Shown here: positions 36,036 to 39,403 of the stretch, in pieces
Numbering within the stretch: position 1 is the stretch's first letter
Layout of the letters: every line of letters starts with the position of its first letter
IMG/VR virus record: IMGVR_UViG_3300032829_000024
Span: 1-39,403 of that record
Strand: one strand, 5' to 3'
Length of the DNA: 39,403 nt
Source of the DNA: a virus
Notes under the pieces: generated by a model
What the model saw: the letters and a program-made list of their open reading frames with translations, nothing else
What the model was told of the DNA's origin: nothing
The model's database searches: none
Made by a program: the position numbers and the translations under genes

Positions 36036-38048
36036 TCAGAAAAGGTGAATCGTCACGCCAGTTCCGGTTACGCCCTGGATGGTCACGCCCGGCCCAGGTG
36101 TGATGGTGTATGTGGCGCTGGATATTGCAGAATCCGTAAGCGACACCGAACCCGCCACCGCATACTGCGTCTGCGTCGTGCTCACGGTGATGTCGCCGCA
36201 GACCGTTGAACTTGCCACACAATTGGTCCCGGAATTTGTCGTGATGGCCGAGCCGGATGAGCACGTCGAGCCGTCACCGTTCGTGGCTGGGGTGCTTCCC
36301 GTTCCGTGGCAGATTACCGTACCAGAAGTCGAGGAGATGGTCACCGTCTCGGCCCCAACGTGCGACCCGGTTCCGGGATTGAGCGTTGGCGCGTTTGCTT
36401 GGCCTCCATTTGTATCCAGCGGGTGAGGATAGGTGTATGGCGTATAAATGTCCGTCCAAGTGTTTGTCGCGGTGCAGACCGAGAGCGTGTTCGTGTCGGT
36501 TGACCAGTAGCCTACTCCGTAGCTACCCGTTGGACTGGTCCATTTTGCGCCGCCCAGCCCGGCCGTGCAGGTAGCCGGCCGTGCGGAATGAAGGCCACTG
36601 CCTGTTCCCACTGTTCCATCAAAGGCTGTTCCCGTGAACGATGAACCGTTCCAAGTAAGCGTGTAGCAGTAATACTCACGGTTGGAGACGATGGATATAG
36701 TTGCTGGATTGGGAGTGCATTGTCCTCCACCCTCACCAGGGTCAGTCCACTTGTCCAGCCACTCATAAACAGGCTCCAACTGATTGTGGGGCCAACTCAC
36801 GGAAGATGTGGTCGTGTTCACTCTGGTTGCATTCTGGCTATCGTAATGAAAATATCCACTCAGCAAGTCGCCCTTCCCACGGCCTACCTGCTGGACGCAC
36901 GGGAATCCGTCACCCGGGGAGCCGGAACCCTCACTATAGTCCCAGTCGGAAGGCCCTAGATTGGCCCCACTGCCGAGTGTTCCGCAGTAGCCCCATCCGG
37001 TCATCGCCGTAGATGAAAGGATGGGCGGTGCGGACCCGAAGGCATGAAATGTATCGGTGCGGTCATTCGCCATGTCTAGAAGCGTCTGGTAGTTCGTTGA
37101 GGTGTTCCCCCAAACAAGCGCCGGTCCGGTGCGCATCTCGTACACGTAGCTGCTGTCAATGTCTCCCTTCACTCCAACGTACAGATTGTTGTAGACCTCC
37201 GCTGCGCGGCATCCTTGATACTCACCCTCCATTTCATGCCCTTGCAGACCCGTGTCGTTGAACGTGTTGTACCTCCAGACTTGCCTTCCGCCGTGGGCGC
37301 AATCGTTGGCGAATCCACCATTGAAGGTGTTGTTCTCGAAAAACATGAACTTCGCGGTTCCCCAGTTGCTCGCATCGGCCCAGGAGCCGTCTCCGTAGCC
37401 CGCCGAATCCCCGTTGTATTTCCCCATCTCCACGAACATTCCGTTCGTCACGGTAGCGGCACCCTCGGAGAAGTAGTTATGGTCCGCAACGCCATACAGC
37501 CAATCAATGAAGCCGATGGCCCGCGTGCTCGCAACGATATTTTCGAGGCTATTGTGGTCGAAACGGAAACAGGCTCCCGACGTTCCCCCGCACCCGGAGC
37601 TTTGCGGAGTTCCGCCGAAGTAGATAATCGCATTCGAGGGGGAATGCACACCATCCGATTCAATGCTCATCCCGGTAAAGCGGAGTGACTTTCCGTTCGC
37701 CTGCGTAAAGTGGAATCCCTGTGTCCCTCCGGTGAACTCGAATATCGTCTTGGTGCTGCTATAGCCCGTTGGATTTCCCAGCGAGTCGGAACCCGTTGTG
37801 CTTCCTGCTCCTTGGATGGTCAGATTCACGCTGACCGCGACATCCACCTCCGCGCTGGTGGTTGTAGTGCCCGCAGGAATCGTGAGCACCGTTCCATCCA
37901 TGTTGGCGCTCTCGACGGCTGCCTTGACGGTAGCCGCACTCGCATTCGCGGCAATCGAGCAACTGGTCGTCCCGGCGCACTGTGCGAAGCACGGACAGGC
38001 CGTCAGCAGCAGGAACAATCCAAGGCTAATAGACCGAAATGCTGACAT
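36036..38048 (-). CDS. Exported beta-helix protein with chitobiase-like C-terminal domain (670 aa)
   Basis: Signal peptide (MSAFRSISLGLFLLLTACPC, cleavage after FA before QCAG). LTAC is also a possible lipobox, so it could be a lipoprotein. The next 300 residues are a right-handed beta-helix (LTIQGAGSTTG, FRFDHNSLENI, KFMFFENNTFNGGF, VWRYNTFNDTG, AEVYNNLYVGV), the pectate-lyase/tailspike fold. The end (about 575-665) has ETVTISSTSGTVICHGTGS and SSATYTITPG, the chitobiase/hexosaminidase C-terminal domain type. The start overlaps the upstream gene by 23 nt. Likely acts on surface polysaccharide. Confidence 0.78.
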   Translation of the reverse strand: MSAFRSISLGLFLLLTACPCFAQCAGTTSCSIAANASAATVKAAVESANMDGTVLTIPAGTTTTSAEVDVAVSVNLTIQGAGSTTGSDSLGNPTGYSSTKTIFEFTGGTQGFHFTQANGKSLRFTGMSIESDGVHSPSNAIIYFGGTPQSSGCGGTSGACFRFDHNSLENIVASTRAIGFIDWLYGVADHNYFSEGAATVTNGMFVEMGKYNGDSAGYGDGSWADASNWGTAKFMFFENNTFNGGFANDCAHGGRQVWRYNTFNDTGLQGHEMEGEYQGCRAAEVYNNLYVGVKGDIDSSYVYEMRTGPALVWGNTSTNYQTLLDMANDRTDTFHAFGSAPPILSSTAMTGWGYCGTLGSGANLGPSDWDYSEGSGSPGDGFPCVQQVGRGKGDLLSGYFHYDSQNATRVNTTTSSVSWPHNQLEPVYEWLDKWTDPGEGGGQCTPNPATISIVSNREYYCYTLTWNGSSFTGTAFDGTVGTGSGLHSARPATCTAGLGGAKWTSPTGSYGVGYWSTDTNTLSVCTATNTWTDIYTPYTYPHPLDTNGGQANAPTLNPGTGSHVGAETVTISSTSGTVICHGTGSTPATNGDGSTCSSGSAITTNSGTNCVASSTVCGDITVSTTQTQYAVAGSVSLTDSAISSATYTITPGPGVTIQGVTGTGVTIHLF

Positions 38049-38736
38049 CGGAGTAATGATCTCCTACGAGCGTGTTGCTCCATGTGGGCGTGATGGTTCC
38101 GGCTGAGACTTGTAAAACATGCCCCTCGAACACTTCCGTACCACTTCCGGCAGGAACGGAATCGTTGTCCTGGGTGTAAGGGCTGAGAGAAGCCACGCTT
38201 GTGGCAGCGGCGTTGCGGAAGGCGAAAAACAATGCCATCCGATTGGAACCCGTAGTCGTCAAGGCTGCACCTGTGCAACTGGTGCAGAATCCGGTATCCG
38301 CCTGGTAACTGCTGATGGCGTTGAAGGTCTGCGTTGTCCCGTGGACGACGTAAATAGCCAAGTTGATTTCTGTCCCGCCGCCAGAGGTTGCGCTCAGACT
38401 CAGGGTGCATGAACCGGTTGTCGTGGATGGAGATGTCCACACGGTTTGCACGGGACTTCCCGATGGAGTGCCCTGAAGCGTAAAAGTCGTCCCGCAACCG
38501 CTCGGAGTATTCAGTCCGGTACCGTGCGTTTCACCCCAAATAACCAAGAAGTCGCTCGTTGTCAGGCCGGTTAGACCTTTCGATGTAGATGGGTTGGTGC
38601 CGAAGCCTCCATTTGCCACAAAGAGGGTTGTGGTGAGGCTGCTCCCCGCTGGAGTCGTGTTGGATTTATCCGTTCCGTACTGAGCGCCAAGCAACGGCAG
38701 CAGGAAAACGAGCGAGGCAGTGAGTAGTTTTCCCAT
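38026..38736 (-). CDS. Exported beta-rich protein (236 aa)
   Basis: ATG at 38736 follows the upstream stop by 1 nt and gives a signal peptide (MGKLLTASLVFLLPLLGA before QYG); an upstream in-frame extension would be masked. The mature protein is Thr/Ser/Gly-rich with alternating beta strands (VQTVWTSPSTTTGSCTLSLSA, INLAIYVVHG, NRMALFFAFRNAA, HVLQVSAGTITPTW), suggesting a jelly-roll. Four Cys may form disulfides, in keeping with export. Function unknown. Confidence 0.65.
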   Translation of the reverse strand: MGKLLTASLVFLLPLLGAQYGTDKSNTTPAGSSLTTTLFVANGGFGTNPSTSKGLTGLTTSDFLVIWGETHGTGLNTPSGCGTTFTLQGTPSGSPVQTVWTSPSTTTGSCTLSLSATSGGGTEINLAIYVVHGTTQTFNAISSYQADTGFCTSCTGAALTTTGSNRMALFFAFRNAAATSVASLSPYTQDNDSVPAGSGTEVFEGHVLQVSAGTITPTWSNTLVGDHYSDVSISVY

Positions 38737-38737
38737 G

Positions 38738-39400
38738 TCAGTTGATGATGATGTAGCTGAAGCATTCCGGGTTCGTCGAGAACGTGCCGAGCGTGATGGT
38801 GAAACTGGTGCCTGCGCTACGGGCTGAGACACGCGGGGCGGTCAACCCTGAATCAGCCGTCGTGTTGCAGGTGACTGAGAGGGCCGTGCCAAGCGTCGAG
38901 TCGGGCTGAATCTGGATAACGCTGTTGGCTGTCACCGCCGTCGTGCTCACCACGCAGGTTCCAGTCGAGGCATTCGTGGCGCAGGAAAAGAATCCGGCCG
39001 GGGCAGCAGAGCAAGCGACCAGAGAGGGATTCGCTCCCGAGCCAGCCGCCGCGCATTTCGTTGCCGTGGCGTAGAGCGTGGCGGTCAAGGTTCCCGATGC
39101 AGCCGACACTCCGGAGTCAGCTAATCTACCACCATTCGTCACATTGAACGCCGCCAAGTGAGTGCTGGTACTCGATGCCGGTCCCTGCACCAAGGGCAGC
39201 GTCGTGCCCGCGTTGAAGTTGCACAGCAGACCATGCTGCGTCGAGTCGGCGTAGCAGTTGTCCTGACCGGATGCCGATAGACTTCCCGGCACGGTGCCTT
39301 CCTGCTGGAGAAAGATGCTTGAGCCTACACCGCCCCCAGGAAGCCCGGATGTCAACGGCCCCGCGCTCGCCGTGATACCTCCAGAACCTGCATAGCTCAA
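38738..39400 (-). CDS. Fibre-like protein with shared Cys C-terminal domain (220 aa, 5' end at window edge)
   Basis: TTG at 39400 would overlap the TGA of the gene at 1-428 if the window is circular (TTGA). If it is not, the true start lies outside. The front is Gly/Ser-rich (GGITASAGPLTSGLPGGGVG) and has no signal peptide. The last 105 residues (KCAAAGSGANPSLVACS to STNPECFSYIIIN) are clearly related to the C-terminus of the protein at 26616-28223. Probably a structural or adhesin-type protein. Confidence 0.65.
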   Translation of the reverse strand: MSYAGSGGITASAGPLTSGLPGGGVGSSIFLQQEGTVPGSLSASGQDNCYADSTQHGLLCNFNAGTTLPLVQGPASSTSTHLAAFNVTNGGRLADSGVSAASGTLTATLYATATKCAAAGSGANPSLVACSAAPAGFFSCATNASTGTCVVSTTAVTANSVIQIQPDSTLGTALSVTCNTTADSGLTAPRVSARSAGTSFTITLGTFSTNPECFSYIIIN

Positions 39401-39403
39401 CGT

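Overview
The window looks like the whole genome of one tailed phage of podovirus type with a P22-like virion, about 39.4 kb. The recognisable morphogenesis proteins match the P22 set: P22-type portal (703 aa), scaffold, P22-type coat protein, gp4-like head-completion protein, gp10-like packaged-DNA stabilisation protein and three ejection proteins in a row. The two window ends appear to join. A leftward gene running off base 1 would end two codons later in the bases at the right end, and its TGA would overlap the TTG start of the next leftward gene at 39400. This fits a headful-packaged, circularly permuted genome opened at an arbitrary point. I saw no integrase, repressor, RNA polymerase, DNA polymerase or tRNA gene.

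The host is probably a Gram-negative bacterium of the Acidobacteriota. This is inference. It rests on high GC, on secreted-protein domains I associate with that phylum (a chitobiase-like C-terminal domain, and a Cys-containing C-terminal domain found on two fibre-like proteins), and on a series of Sec signal peptides cleaved just before Gln.

Layout. (1) 12572 leftward to 1, continuing through the junction from 39403 to 24003, is one late operon on the minus strand. Its order is zinc ribbon, small and large terminase, about ten small proteins (KTSC, Cys-motif, GroES-like and others), portal, scaffold, coat, exported and beta-helix proteins, gp4-like, more exported proteins, gp10-like, an acyl carrier protein with a GNAT acetyltransferase, three ejection proteins, two fibre-like proteins, a lysis cassette with a lytic transglycosylase, and an exported beta-barrel-like protein. 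(2) 12619 to 24006 is the rightward early region. It is read from two near-consensus sigma70 promoters (12619-12648 and 16047-16075) and carries about 37 mostly tiny, tightly overlapping genes. The recognisable ones are a GIY-YIG nuclease, an Ala-repeat protein resembling putative immunity proteins, a coiled-coil protein next to an ERF single-strand annealing protein, a winged-helix protein, a PD-(D/E)XK-type nuclease, an HNH nuclease and a DnaT-like replication module. (3) 13032-13668 is a three-gene leftward islet inside the early region.

Most neighbouring genes are joined by ATGA, GTGA, TGATG or TAATG overlaps, so translational coupling is the rule here. The most unusual points are: seven late proteins with Sec signal peptides, all with Gln at the predicted +1 position; an ACP/GNAT pair within the tail genes; and a rearranged lysis cassette in which an exact 69-bp gene-junction repeat separates two copies of a tiny Pro/Lys gene that differ at synonymous sites.
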